A stretch of 64,000 bases of DNA from Stenotrophomonas sp. SAU14A_NAIMI4_5 (GTDB taxonomy: Bacteria; Pseudomonadota; Gammaproteobacteria; Xanthomonadales; Xanthomonadaceae). Location: contig NZ_CP026003.1 of the NCBI RefSeq assembly GCF_003086795.1, positions 578,503-642,502 of the forward strand, written 5' to 3'. Both the position numbers and the translations under genes were made by a program. The notes below the pieces were generated by a model, which worked only from the letters and a program-made list of their open reading frames with translations, was not told the origin of the DNA and ran no database searches. This document shows, one piece after another, positions 17,185 to 25,562 of this stretch (its first letter is position 1; every line of letters starts with the position of its first letter).

Positions 17185-17595
17185 ATGTCTACCACGTCCC
17201 GTCCGCTGTCACCGCTCGCCCCCTACGCCGGCACTCTGCTGCGGCTGGCGCTGGGCGGCCTGTTCCTGGCCCATGGCCTGACCAAGCTGCTGGTGTTCAC
17301 CCCGGCCGGCACGGCGGCCTATTTCCAGTCGCTGGGCCTGCCCGGCGCACTGGGGTATTTCACGATCGTTGCCGAGCTCGGCATCGCCACCGCCCTGCTG
17401 CTGGGCGTCTATGCGCGCTGGATCGGCCTGCTCGGCGTGCCGCTGCTGCTGGGCACCATCGTCACCGTGCATGGCGCCAACGGTTTCAGCTTCGCCAACA
17501 GTGGCGGCGGTTGGGAATACCCGGCGTTCTGGGCCGTGGCCCTGGTCGTGCTGTTCCTGCTGGGCGATGGCCGCTGGACCCTGCGTTCGCGCTGA
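17185..17595 (+). CDS. DoxX-family inner-membrane protein
   Basis: This 136-residue protein has four hydrophobic helices and the DoxX-type start LLRLALGGLFLAHGLTKLLVF. DoxX proteins form small membrane redox modules, in some bacteria associated with thiosulfate:quinone chemistry or with thiol oxidation; the role here is not established. The ATG at 17185 is preferred because GAGGTGCC precedes it closely. It is the first gene of the LysR-controlled operon and is 31 bp upstream of the dioxygenase gene. Confidence 0.85.
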   Translation: MSTTSRPLSPLAPYAGTLLRLALGGLFLAHGLTKLLVFTPAGTAAYFQSLGLPGALGYFTIVAELGIATALLLGVYARWIGLLGVPLLLGTIVTVHGANGFSFANSGGGWEYPAFWAVALVVLFLLGDGRWTLRSR

Positions 17596-17626
17596 TCGCC
17601 CCCTGAAAGAATTCCTGGAGGTTCCC

Positions 17627-18433
17627 ATGTCCCGCCTGCCTTCGCTGTACATCTCCCATGGTTCGCCGATGACCGCCCTGCATCCGGGCCAGGTCGGCGT
17701 GCGCCTGGCCGAGCTGGCCCGCGACCTGCCGACGCCGCGCGCGATCGTCATCGCTTCGGCGCACTGGCTCGCCCGCCAGCCGCTGGTCGGCACGCACCCG
17801 CAGCCGCCGACCATCCATGATTTCGGTGGTTTCCCGCGCGAGCTGTTCGAACTGCAGTACCCGGCCCCGGGCGACCCGGCGCTGGCCGAAGAAGTGGCCG
17901 GCCGCATCGCCGCCGCCGGCCTGCCGGTGGCCATCGACCCGCAGCGTGGCCTCGACCACGGTGCGTGGGTGCCGCTGCGCATGCTGCGCCCGCAGGCCGA
18001 CATCCCGGTGGTGCCGGTGTCGATCCAGCCGATGCTGGGCCCGCAGCACCAGTACGCGCTGGGCCGCGCGCTGGCGCCGCTGCGCGAGCAGGGCGTGCTG
18101 CTGATCGGTTCGGGCAGCATCACCCACAACCTGCACGACTGGCGCGATTACCAGGACGGCAAGGAAGCGCCGTACGTGCGCCCCTTCATCGAATGGGTGG
18201 AGCAGCGCCTGGCCGCCAACGATCGCGATGCGCTGTTCGACTACCGCCGCCAGGCACCGTTTGCCGAGCGCGCGCATCCCACCGATGAGCACCTGCTGCC
18301 GCTGTACTTCGCGATGGGCGCGGCGGGCGAGGGCGGCTTCGGTGCGCAGCGCATCGATGCGGGCATCGACGCCGGCATGCTGGCGATGGATATCTACCGC
18401 TTCGATGGCAGCGCTGCGGCGGTGGCCGCATGA
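17627..18433 (+). CDS. Class III extradiol dioxygenase of the DODA/YgiD family
   Basis: This 268-residue protein has the 4,5-DOPA-dioxygenase/YgiD pattern: LYISHGSPMTAL (metal His near residue 11), IASAHWL (His near 46), LDHGAWVPLRML and SGSITHNLHDWR. These histidines bind one metal ion used for ring opening of catechols, although the natural substrate of bacterial YgiD is uncertain. The ATG at 17627 follows GGAGG. The stop codon overlaps the start of the esterase gene in ATGA, so translation is coupled. Confidence 0.88.
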   Translation: MSRLPSLYISHGSPMTALHPGQVGVRLAELARDLPTPRAIVIASAHWLARQPLVGTHPQPPTIHDFGGFPRELFELQYPAPGDPALAEEVAGRIAAAGLPVAIDPQRGLDHGAWVPLRMLRPQADIPVVPVSIQPMLGPQHQYALGRALAPLREQGVLLIGSGSITHNLHDWRDYQDGKEAPYVRPFIEWVEQRLAANDRDALFDYRRQAPFAERAHPTDEHLLPLYFAMGAAGEGGFGAQRIDAGIDAGMLAMDIYRFDGSAAAVAA

Positions 18434-19083
18434 GCGCGGAGCTGCCGATGCTGGAGCGCCCGGCGCAGGGCACCGCGCAGGGCCTGGTGGTGCTGCTGCA
18501 CGGCGTGGGCAGCAACGAGCAGTCGCTGGCCGGCCTGGCCCAGGCGCTCGACCCGCGCCTGCACGTGCTGCTGCCGCGCGGGCCGCTGGTGTTCGGGCCG
18601 CAGGCGTTCGGCTGGTTCACCGTGCGCTTCGGTGCGCAGGGGCCGGTGATCGACCCGGCGCAGGCCGAACAGTCGCGCCTGCTGCTGGGCGAGTGGCTGG
18701 CGGCGCAGCAGCAGCGGCTGGGCGTGGACGCACGGCAGACCGTGCTGGCCGGCTTCAGCCAGGGCGGCATCATGAGTGCCAGCGTCGCCCTGACCCAGCC
18801 GCAGCGGGTGAAGTCGTTCGGCGTGCTGTGCGGGCGCATCCTGCCGGAGATCGCCCCGCATGTGCCGGCCGACATTGCCGATGCCGGGCTGGACGGCCTG
18901 CTGGTGCACGGCCATGCCGACGACAAGCTGCCGTACACGCTGGCCGAATCCGCCGCCGCGCGCCTGCAGGCGCTGGGCGTGGCCCACCAGCTGCGTGGCT
19001 ACCCGGTTGGCCACACGCTGTCGGCGGACATGCAGCGGGACATCAGCGGCTGGATCCAGCAGCGTTTGCTGTCGCTGCCCTGA
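18430..19083 (+). CDS. Alpha/beta hydrolase (carboxylesterase/phospholipase type)
   Basis: This 217-residue protein begins with the oxyanion region VVLLHGVGSNE. The nucleophile motif is GFSQGG (Ser near residue 115), and the likely acid and base are in HGHADDKLP and PVGHTLS. The pattern is that of the small esterase family containing acyl-protein thioesterase-like and phospholipase/carboxylesterase enzymes. It is probably cytoplasmic, without a signal peptide. It is the third gene of the DoxX-dioxygenase operon and shares ATGA with the dioxygenase. A strong terminator follows. Confidence 0.88.
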   Translation: MSAELPMLERPAQGTAQGLVVLLHGVGSNEQSLAGLAQALDPRLHVLLPRGPLVFGPQAFGWFTVRFGAQGPVIDPAQAEQSRLLLGEWLAAQQQRLGVDARQTVLAGFSQGGIMSASVALTQPQRVKSFGVLCGRILPEIAPHVPADIADAGLDGLLVHGHADDKLPYTLAESAAARLQALGVAHQLRGYPVGHTLSADMQRDISGWIQQRLLSLP

Positions 19084-19092
19084 CGCGCATTC

Positions 19093-19135
19093 ACACAGCA
19101 GGCCGCAGCGACGGCCTGCTGTGTTAACTTTTTTT
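19093..19135 (+). terminator. Rho-independent terminator
   Basis: ACACAGCAGGCCG (19093-19105) pairs perfectly with CGGCCTGCTGTGT (19112-19124) around CAGCGA, and a T-tract follows at 19129-19135. It ends the DoxX-dioxygenase-esterase operon. Confidence 0.9.
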
Positions 19136-19194
19136 CCAGTCTCCGGCGCACACCGGTTTTTCCCGGGCCCCACGCGCCGCTTCCTGGAAGAAGC

Positions 19195-20844
19195 ATGCAC
19201 ACCATCGAAGTCGTCCTGGCGATGCTGGTAGCCGTTGTCGCCAGCGGTTACCTGGTTCGCGTCCTGCCATTCTCGTTGCCCCTGCCGCTGGTGCAGATCG
19301 CGCTGGGCGCGGTCATCGCCGGCGTGTTCAACCGCGGCCATGCGCTGGAACCGGAAGTGTTCTTCCTGCTGTTCCTGCCGCCGCTGCTGTTCCTCGATGG
19401 CTGGCGCATTCCCAAACAGGGCCTGTTCCGCGATAAAGGCGCGATCCTCGAACTGGCGTTCGGCCTGGTGGTGTTCACCGTCATCGGCGCCGGCCTGCTG
19501 ATCCACTGGATGATTCCGGTGATGCCACTGGCGGTGTGCTTCGCGTTGGCCGCCATCGTCTCGCCCACCGACCCGGTGGCCGTCGGTGCGATCGCCGCCA
19601 AGGCGCCCATTCCCAAGCGCCTGATGCACATCCTGGAAGGCGAATCGCTGCTCAACGATGCCTCCGGCCTGGTCTGCTTCCGCTTCGCCGTGGCGGCGGT
19701 GATGACCGGCAGCTTCTCGCTGGCCACCGCCTCGCTGACCTTCCTGTGGGTGGCCGTGGCCGGCCTGGCGGTGGGCGTGGCGGTCACCCTGGGTGTGTCC
19801 ACGTTCCAGCGCTGGCTGTGGCGCCGCTTCGGCGAAGAGCCCGGCGCGGCGATGCTGGTCAACCTGCTGATCCCGTTCGCGGCCTACCTGCTGGCCGAAG
19901 AAATCCACGCCTCGGGCATCCTCGCGGCAGTCGCCGCCGGCATCGCGATGAGCTACGTCGAGCTGACCGGCCGCGTGTCGGGCAGCATGCGCGTGCAGCG
20001 TGCGGGCGTCTGGAACATGCTGCAGTTCAGCTTCAACGGCATCATGTTCGTGCTGCTGGGCGAGCAGCTGCCGGGCATCGTCGAGCGCGCCACCACCACC
20101 ATGAACGAGACCGGCCACCAGAGCGCCTGGTGGCTGCTGGTGTACGTGCTGGTCATCAATGCCGCGCTGATCGCGCTGCGCCTGCTGTGGGTGTGGCTGT
20201 CGCTGCGCTGGAACCTGCTGCGCGCGCGCCGCCGTGGCCTGGAGCGGGGCGAGGCGCCGAACTGGCGCATCGTGGTGGCGACCTCGGTGGCCGGCGTGCG
20301 CGGTGCCATCACCCTGGCCGGCGTGCTGACCCTGCCGCTGTTCCTGCCCGATGGCAGCGCCTTCCCGGCGCGTGACCTGGTGATCTTCCTGGCCGCGGCG
20401 GTCATCCTGTTCTCGCTGGTCGGCGCCAGCGTGGCGCTGCCGCAGCTGCTGAAGGGCCTGCAGCTGCCGGCCGATTCGGGCGAACGCAAGGAGGAGGACC
20501 TGGCCCGCAAGCTGTCCTCCAAGGCCGCCCTGGCCGGGGTGGAGCGCATGCGCCAGCAGCTGGTGATGAACCAGAACACCGAAAACGTACAGCTGTACAA
20601 CGACGCGGCCTCGCGGGTCAGCCTGCTGTACCAGCGCCATCTGGAAAAGGACAGCGACGGCCCCGACGTGGACCCGGAGAAGGTGAACCGGATGGAGCAG
20701 GGCTACCGCCAGCTGCGCAGTGCCGGCCTGAACGCCGAGCGCGAGGAGCTGTTCCGCCTGACCCGGCGCGGGGTGATCTCCGACGAGATCTCGCGGCGCC
20801 TGATCCGCAACCTCGACCTGCTGGAATCGCGCAAGCGCGATTGA
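19195..20844 (+). CDS. CPA1-family Na+/H+ antiporter
   Basis: The protein has 549 residues, with about 12 hydrophobic segments in the first 430 and a charged cytoplasmic tail of about 110 residues. Family signatures are LLFLPPLLFLDGW, AIVSPTDPVAVG (the ion-binding Asp region), LEGESLLNDASGLV and GVRGAITLAGVLTLP. It should exchange cytoplasmic Na+ (or K+) for protons. The gene stands alone between a terminator and a long SMAG hairpin. No riboswitch or regulator is visible next to it. Confidence 0.9.
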   Translation: MHTIEVVLAMLVAVVASGYLVRVLPFSLPLPLVQIALGAVIAGVFNRGHALEPEVFFLLFLPPLLFLDGWRIPKQGLFRDKGAILELAFGLVVFTVIGAGLLIHWMIPVMPLAVCFALAAIVSPTDPVAVGAIAAKAPIPKRLMHILEGESLLNDASGLVCFRFAVAAVMTGSFSLATASLTFLWVAVAGLAVGVAVTLGVSTFQRWLWRRFGEEPGAAMLVNLLIPFAAYLLAEEIHASGILAAVAAGIAMSYVELTGRVSGSMRVQRAGVWNMLQFSFNGIMFVLLGEQLPGIVERATTTMNETGHQSAWWLLVYVLVINAALIALRLLWVWLSLRWNLLRARRRGLERGEAPNWRIVVATSVAGVRGAITLAGVLTLPLFLPDGSAFPARDLVIFLAAAVILFSLVGASVALPQLLKGLQLPADSGERKEEDLARKLSSKAALAGVERMRQQLVMNQNTENVQLYNDAASRVSLLYQRHLEKDSDGPDVDPEKVNRMEQGYRQLRSAGLNAEREELFRLTRRGVISDEISRRLIRNLDLLESRKRD

Positions 20845-20858
20845 CCCTGCCCTGAAAC

Positions 20859-20917
20859 GTAGAGTCGAGCTTGCTCGACTGCTCTTTCCCAAAGCAGTCG
20901 AGCAAGCTCGACTCTAC
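20859..20917. repeat. Dimeric SMAG hairpin
   Basis: GTAGAGTCGAGCTTGCTCG at the left is matched by CGAGCAAGCTCGACTCTAC at the right. Each half is itself self-complementary. It lies 15 bp after the antiporter stop codon and before the convergent DUF3297 gene, and a near-copy occurs at 52114-52170. Confidence 0.85.
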
Positions 20918-20934
20918 CGATCGCGCGGCGCGGA

Positions 20935-21183
20935 TTACTCCGGCTTCTGGTCCAGGAAGTACGCCTCGACCTTGCCATTGACCTTCATGGTCATCGGGTT
21001 GCCGCGGCGGTCGCGGGCCTTGCCGGCCTGGACGCGGATCCAGCCTTCGCTGATCGAGTATTCCTCGACGTTGTCGCGCTCGATGTCGTTGAAACGCACG
21101 CCAACGCCGCGCTCCAGCGCCTTGGCATCATGGAAGGGGCTGGCCGGGTTGATCGCCAGGTGGTCGGGAGGGGTATCGCTCAT
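20935..21183 (-). CDS. DUF3297-family protein
   Basis: This small protein of 82 residues matches the DUF3297 pattern as I remember it: HLAINPASPFHDA, GVGVRFNDIERDNVEEYSIS, RDRRGNPMTMKVNGKVEAYF. It has no signal or membrane segment, and its function is unknown. The ATG at 21183 (MSDTPPDH) is preferred over one 15 codons upstream that would overlap the divergent promoter region. It is divergent from the acidic protein gene at 21273. Confidence 0.8.
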   Translation of the reverse strand: MSDTPPDHLAINPASPFHDAKALERGVGVRFNDIERDNVEEYSISEGWIRVQAGKARDRRGNPMTMKVNGKVEAYFLDQKPE

Positions 21184-21272
21184 CGCTTCATTCACAGTGA
21201 CGGCCACCAAGGCCGGCTTCAGCGGCACAGGATAAACCGTAGAATGCCGGCCTGCCCCAAGGAGTGCCCGCC

Positions 21273-21815
21273 ATGCCCGACAACAGCGATTATTTCGACT
21301 TCGAAGAAGACGCCCACGATTTCGACGAAGACGACTTCGAGGCGCGGGTCTGGAACCTGCTGGTCCTGATCAATCCGGGCGACGAGGAGCTGGCGCTGCA
21401 GCAGTTCAACCGCTGGCGCGAGCACCTGGCCGAGGACGGGCAGCCGCTGGAAGCGGACAGTGACTGGGTGCCGGCGCTGTTCACGGCCATCGCCTGGCAG
21501 TCGGGCTTCGAGGTGGAGCGTGATGACCTGGAATCGCTGCAGTCGGCGGTGAACGAGCTGTCGGCGCGCTTCAACCTGCAGCTGGACTGGGGCGGCGACC
21601 TGGACGACGAGGATTTCGCTGCCGACCTGGACGGCGTGCAGCTGATGTCCACCGCCTTCGACCGCCTGCGCGAGCACAACTACACGCTGTGGAGCGTGGA
21701 TGCGGGCAGCGACGGCTTCACCGGCTGGATGGCGCTGACCCGCGACGACGACGCGCTGCTGGCGCTGTGCTCGCTGCTGAATCTGGAAGTGCGGCTGGGC
21801 AGCGACCCGTTCTGA
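21273..21815 (+). CDS. Acidic conserved hypothetical protein (DUF6630-like)
   Basis: This 180-residue, strongly acidic protein has an Asp/Glu-rich N-terminus (DFEEDAHDFDEDDFEARV). A compact domain follows (VWNLLVLINPGDEELALQQF, DWVPALFTAIAW, TGWMALTRDDDALLALCSLL). It may belong to DUF6630, but I am not sure of that assignment, and no function is known. The ATG at 21273 follows AAGGA at 9 bp. A TAGAAT -10-like box lies at 21240-21245. The last seven codons and the stop are duplicated 128 bp downstream. Confidence 0.75.
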   Translation: MPDNSDYFDFEEDAHDFDEDDFEARVWNLLVLINPGDEELALQQFNRWREHLAEDGQPLEADSDWVPALFTAIAWQSGFEVERDDLESLQSAVNELSARFNLQLDWGGDLDDEDFAADLDGVQLMSTAFDRLREHNYTLWSVDAGSDGFTGWMALTRDDDALLALCSLLNLEVRLGSDPF

Positions 21816-22046
21816 TCGGTAGCGCCGGGCCCAAACCCCATCCACGCATGGCGTGGATCTACTGGATGCATCCGACCATGCACCACCGGTAGCGCCGGGC
21901 CATGCCCGGCGGCTTCTCGCCGCTGGGCAGCGACCCGTTCTGATCGGTAGCGCCGGGCCCAAACCCCATCCACGCATGGCGTGGATCTACTGGATGCATC
22001 CGACCATGCACCACCGGTAGCGCCGGGCCATGCCCGGCGGCTTCTC
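21794..22046. repeat. 125-bp tandem duplication including a gene's 3' end
   Basis: Bases 21794-21918 recur identically at 21922-22046. Each unit holds the last seven codons and TGA of the acidic protein gene, a truncated GTAGCGCCGGGCCC, the palindrome CATCCACGCATGGCGTGGAT and a complete SMAG element. The second copy of the coding end is orphaned. Confidence 0.95.
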
Positions 22047-22092
22047 ACCGCGCTGCGCTCGCCGGGCATGGCCCGGCGCTGCCCGTACCGGC

Positions 22093-22368
22093 CTACGGCT
22101 GGTACTGCGCCCGTGCGTTGGCGATCACGGCCTTCACCAGCTCGCGGTCGGTATGCCGGGAAATGGCGCGTGCGCCGAGTGCGATCGCCTGCGCGCGCAG
22201 GTCCGCGTTGACATCGTAGTGGGCGCCGCTGGCCTTGTTCTGGAAGGCCCGCGGCGGAATGCCGAGCTGCGCCGCCATCGCGTGCAGCTCGGCCAGGGTG
22301 TCGGCCATCAGGTGCGCCCAGCGCTGTCCGCGCCAGGGATGCACCGCGTCATCGACGTAGACCGCCAC
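22093..22368 (-). CDS. DUF4031-family protein
   Basis: This 91-residue protein begins VAVYVDDAVHPWRGQRWAHL and continues with LGIPPRAFQNKASGAHYDV, the DUF4031 pattern. Members are small proteins of unknown function. I chose the GTG at 22368 because the family start is close to MxVYVDD and this places the gene just beyond the stop of its upstream neighbour. A longer frame from 22452 would overlap that gene by 71 bp and encode only Pro/Thr-rich sequence. It is probably co-transcribed with the 22382-22873 gene. Confidence 0.75.
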   Translation of the reverse strand: MAVYVDDAVHPWRGQRWAHLMADTLAELHAMAAQLGIPPRAFQNKASGAHYDVNADLRAQAIALGARAISRHTDRELVKAVIANARAQYQP

Positions 22369-22381
22369 CGCCGCGGCCGGT

Positions 22382-22873
22382 TCAGGCCTGCGGCTTGCCG
22401 TCGGTGTCGGCGGCGTCGGCCGGAGCGGCCTCGGCGTCGGCAGCGGCTTCAACCACGTCGCCTTCAGCGGCGTCTTCGCCTTCTTCGGCCTGCTCGGTTT
22501 CGAACTCGGCCACCAGCTTGTCCAGGTACTCGTCAGCGGTCTGGCCGGCTTCGGCAGCCAGCGTGTCCAGCAGCTTCTGCATCAGCTCGGAATATTCCAG
22601 GTTGACCGTGCGGCCTTCCTTTTCCTGCACGTTGGACAGGTGCTTGAGCATGGCCAGCATCGGCACCGGGTTGTCGGCGTTGCCCATGGTCTGGCCGCCG
22701 ATGGCCAGCAGCCACTCGCGGCCCTGCAGGCCGATGGCAGCCACGGCCTGGCCGTCTTCGTTGGTCAGCACCGCGTGGTTCTGCACCTGCTGCTGGGCAT
22801 TCAGGCGCAGGAACGGACGCTTGGCCTGCTGCTTCTTGCGCTTGTCGCGCTTGGCCTTGGAGTTCTGGGACAT
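22382..22873 (-). CDS. Conserved hypothetical protein with basic N-terminus and acidic C-terminus
   Basis: This 163-residue protein is not a family I can name. Residues 1-20 are very basic (SKAKRDKRKKQQAKRPFLRL). A folded core of about 90 residues follows (VLTNEDGQAVAAIGLQGREW, PVPMLAMLKHLSNVQ). The last 45 residues are almost entirely Ala, Asp and Glu. The basic end suggests nucleic-acid or ribosome contact, but this is inference. It is followed 13 bp later by the DUF4031 gene, probably in one operon. Confidence 0.7.
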   Translation of the reverse strand: MSQNSKAKRDKRKKQQAKRPFLRLNAQQQVQNHAVLTNEDGQAVAAIGLQGREWLLAIGGQTMGNADNPVPMLAMLKHLSNVQEKEGRTVNLEYSELMQKLLDTLAAEAGQTADEYLDKLVAEFETEQAEEGEDAAEGDVVEAAADAEAAPADAADTDGKPQA

Positions 22874-22933
22874 GGGGTGGGGTCACCTGGAAAGGGAAAG
22901 ACCGCCATTGTACTGGGTGCCGCGCTGCGCGCT

Positions 22934-22998
22934 CGCCGGGCATGGCCCGGCGCTACCGGATCGCAGCGCGCCAGGGTAGCGCCCGGCCATGCCCGGCG
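22934..22998. repeat. Pair of SMAG elements
   Basis: CGCCGGGCATGGCCCGGCG ending in CTAC (22934-22956) and GTAGCGCCCGGCCATGCCCG (from 22976) face each other upstream of the 22382-22873 gene. Confidence 0.8.
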
Positions 22999-23009
22999 GA
23001 GGCCGGTCA

Positions 23010-23048
23010 GGGGTCAGAGCCCTTTCCGGGGGAAAGGGATCCGACCCC
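23010..23048 (-). terminator. GGGTCAGAGCCC-class hairpin after motB
   Basis: GGGGTCAGAGCCCTTTCC (23010-23027) pairs with GGAAAGGGATCCGACCCC, leaving a tiny loop. It begins 4 bp after the motB stop codon, as expected of a terminator or 3'-end hairpin. Confidence 0.6.
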
Positions 23049-23051
23049 GGC

Positions 23052-24008
23052 TCAGGGTGCTACCGCCGGCGGCGCGGCCTCACCCTGCGCGGCCTGCACA
23101 TCCGGGTCGGCCACGGCGGCCGACAACCCCACCTGCGGGCCGGCGCCGGCCAGGGCGGCTTCTTCGGCGGCCTTGGTCATCACCACGATGCTGATGCGGC
23201 GGTTGATCGGGTTCTGCGGATCGGCCTTGTCGAACAGCACCGAGGAGGACAGGCCGACCACGCGGGTGATCTTGCTGTCGTCCATGCCGCCATCGACCAG
23301 CGCACGGCGCGCGGCGTTGGCGCGGTCGGCGCTCAGTTCCCAGTTGCCATAGCCGCGCGCGGCCGAATAGGCGGTGATATCGGTGTGGCCGGTCAGGCTG
23401 ATCCGGTTCGGCACGTGGTTCAGGTACTCGGCCAGCTCGTGCAGGATCTGCTGGGTATAGGGCTTCAGCGTGGCGCTGCCGAGGTCGAACATCGGCCGGT
23501 TCTGCTTGTCCACGATCTGGATGCGCAGGCCTTCCGGGGTCAGGTCCAGCAGCAGCTGGTCCTTGAACGGTTCCAGCGCCTGGCTCTTGCTGATCGCTTC
23601 CTGCAGCTCCTTCATCAGCTGCTCCAGCTGCTGCTTGTCGCGCTGCTGCTGGTCCACCGGCTGCGGCACCGCTTCCTTCTGGTTCTGGAAGGGGTCGTTG
23701 CTGTTGCCGCGGGACACATCGGTGGCGCCGCCCAGCTTGATCATCGAGGTACTGGCGCCGCCGGGGCCAGCCATGCCCGGTGCGGGCGTGGGGCTCTGCC
23801 CGGCCAGCGGGCTGGGGTTGCGGAAGTATTCGGAGATCGCCGCGCGCTCGGGCTTGCTGGTGCTGGCCATCAGCCACAGCACCAGGAAGAAGGCCATCAT
23901 CGCGGTCACGAAGTCGGCGTAGGCCACTTTCCACGAACCGCCGTGATGGGCGGCATGGCCGCCCTTCTTGACCCGGCGGACGATGACGGTGGGCTTGTTC
24001 TCGGCCAT
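23052..24008 (-). CDS. motB: Flagellar motor stator protein MotB
   Basis: This 318-residue protein has a basic cytoplasmic N-terminus, then the MotB transmembrane helix WKVAYADFVTAMMAFFLVL containing the ion-carrying Asp32. A plug-like linker follows. The OmpA-type peptidoglycan-binding domain is at about 165-290 (LTGHTDITAYS, NWELSADRANAARRALV). It assembles with MotA to drive flagellar rotation by ion flow. The two genes are separated by 3 bp and co-transcribed, with motB second. The C-terminal tail after the OmpA domain is Ala/Pro-rich. Confidence 0.93.
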   Translation of the reverse strand: MAENKPTVIVRRVKKGGHAAHHGGSWKVAYADFVTAMMAFFLVLWLMASTSKPERAAISEYFRNPSPLAGQSPTPAPGMAGPGGASTSMIKLGGATDVSRGNSNDPFQNQKEAVPQPVDQQQRDKQQLEQLMKELQEAISKSQALEPFKDQLLLDLTPEGLRIQIVDKQNRPMFDLGSATLKPYTQQILHELAEYLNHVPNRISLTGHTDITAYSAARGYGNWELSADRANAARRALVDGGMDDSKITRVVGLSSSVLFDKADPQNPINRRISIVVMTKAAEEAALAGAGPQVGLSAAVADPDVQAAQGEAAPPAVAP

Positions 24009-24011
24009 GGC

Positions 24012-24866
24012 TTACTTGACCGTCTTCAGGTGCTGCTCGAAATCGGAGAACGCCGGGCGCACGTTCGACGGCAGGGTCTTGCGGGCGAATTCCAGGGCGA
24101 TCTTCGGGTTGTAGCCGCGCAGGCAGGCCAGCAGGGCGGTCTTGACCGATTCGTAGATGCGGCTGTCCTGCTCGGCGCGCGCTTCCATCGCCGAGGCCAT
24201 CGGGCCGATGAAACCGTAGCCCAGCAGGATGCCGAGGAAGGTACCGACCAGGGCGCCTGCCACGTGGCCACCCACTTCGACGATGTCGCCGCCGATCGAG
24301 CCCATGGTGATGACGATGCCCAGCACCGCCGCCACGATGCCGAAACCGGGCAGGCCGTCGGCCACCTTGTTCATCACCTGCGAGGGCGCCATCGCTTCGG
24401 CGTGGTGCTTCTCCAGCTCCAGCTCCAGCAGCGGCTCCAGTTCGTGCGGCTCGATGTTGCTGCCGATCATCAGGCGCAGGCAGTCGGTGATGAAGTCGAT
24501 CAGGTGGTGGTCGGCCTGCACCTTCGGGTAGTTGGCGAACAGGGCGCTCTCGGCCGGGCGTTCGACGTGGTCTTCCAGCGACATGAAGCCTTCGCGGCGG
24601 GCCTTGTTCAGCAGTTCATAGAGCAGGCTGAGGACGTCGATGTAGTCCTGCTGCTTGTAGCGCGGGCCCTTGAACACGCCGATCGCCGCCTGCAGCGTCT
24701 GCTTGACCGTCTTGGCCGGGGTGCCGACCAGGAACGCACCGACGGCCGCGCCGCCGATGATGACCAGTTCGTAAGGTTGCCAGAGGGCACCCAGGCGGCC
24801 GTGGGCGCCCAGGTAGCCGCCGAGGACGCTGATGATGACGACCAGGAATCCAACGATGATGAGCAT
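24012..24866 (-). CDS. motA: Flagellar motor stator protein MotA
   Basis: This 284-residue protein begins MLIIVGFLVVIISVLGGYL and contains the family segments VADGLPGFGIVAAVLGIVIT and LVGTFLGILLGYGFIGP. Four membrane helices flank a large cytoplasmic loop. With MotB it forms the stator. The ATG at 24866 aligns with the usual MotA start, although a TTG four codons upstream is closer to the AGGAG in this leader. GCCGACAA in the leader (24896-24903, minus strand) resembles a sigma-28 -10 element, but I see no well-spaced -35. Confidence 0.93.
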   Translation of the reverse strand: MLIIVGFLVVIISVLGGYLGAHGRLGALWQPYELVIIGGAAVGAFLVGTPAKTVKQTLQAAIGVFKGPRYKQQDYIDVLSLLYELLNKARREGFMSLEDHVERPAESALFANYPKVQADHHLIDFITDCLRLMIGSNIEPHELEPLLELELEKHHAEAMAPSQVMNKVADGLPGFGIVAAVLGIVITMGSIGGDIVEVGGHVAGALVGTFLGILLGYGFIGPMASAMEARAEQDSRIYESVKTALLACLRGYNPKIALEFARKTLPSNVRPAFSDFEQHLKTVK

Positions 24867-24957
24867 GGCGCGACGCAAGGAGAGGGGATATCTCCTTGTC
24901 GGCCTGACACCGGTGTTTCTGAAGAAGGAATTCTGTGAAGTCGGTCAGCGGGGGTGA

Positions 24958-25425
24958 TCAGCCCGCCGTTCCGGCCTCGGCGCCTTCACGCTGCAGGGGA
25001 TTGGGCCACGGCTCGCCGTTGCCGACGAAGGAAAGTGAGACCGAGTTCAGGCAGTGGCGCTCGAAGGTGGGCGGCGGGCCGTCCGGGAACACGTGGCCCA
25101 GATGGCTGCCGCAGCGGGCGCAGGTGATCTCGGTGCGGACCATGCCGTGGCTGGTGTCGCGGATCTCGGTCACGTGCGCCGGGTCGTAGGGCGCGAAGAA
25201 GCTGGGCCAGCCGGTGCCCGAATCGAACTTGGTGCTGGAGCGGAACAGCGGCAGCGCGCACAGGCGGCAGCAGTAGACGCCCTCGCGCTTGTTGTCGAGG
25301 AACACGCCGCAGAACGGGGCCTCGGTGCCGTGCTGCAGCAGCACGCGGCGTTCCTCGGCGCTCAGGCCGGCCACCAGGGCGTCGGTCTGGGTGGCGGTGG
25401 GGGGCGTCAGGTCGAAAGCGCTCAT
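24958..25425 (-). CDS. msrB: Peptide-methionine (R)-S-oxide reductase MsrB (cytoplasmic)
   Basis: This 155-residue protein contains the zinc-binding pairs CRLC and CARC, the [11 protein letters not shown] motif and the catalytic RHCLNSVSL (Cys near 128). It reduces the R-form of methionine sulfoxide in proteins. No signal peptide is visible, so it is cytoplasmic, unlike the second MsrB at 54706. The ATG at 25425 is chosen; upstream sequence in this frame has no MsrB character. It precedes motA on the same strand by 91 bp but is probably a separate transcript. Confidence 0.92.
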   Translation of the reverse strand: MSAFDLTPPTATQTDALVAGLSAEERRVLLQHGTEAPFCGVFLDNKREGVYCCRLCALPLFRSSTKFDSGTGWPSFFAPYDPAHVTEIRDTSHGMVRTEITCARCGSHLGHVFPDGPPPTFERHCLNSVSLSFVGNGEPWPNPLQREGAEAGTAG

Positions 25426-25562
25426 GCCGGCTCCGTGGGGGTGTGGCCTGGGGATGCCGGCAAACGTGGGGGTGCGCGGCGGCCGTTGCAAGTGTGATGG
25501 CCATTCATGGCCGGCACACAGGCCCCGGCGCAAAGTCGAGTTCTCACACGAAGGAGCGTGCC

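Noticed and set aside
18394..20892. An 832-codon minus-strand frame across the esterase and antiporter genes
   Set aside because: It spans two well-supported plus-strand genes and a terminator, and its translation is low-complexity.
24896..24903. Sigma-28 flagellar promoter for motA
   Set aside because: GCCGACAA resembles a -10 element, but the best -35 candidate is at the wrong spacing.
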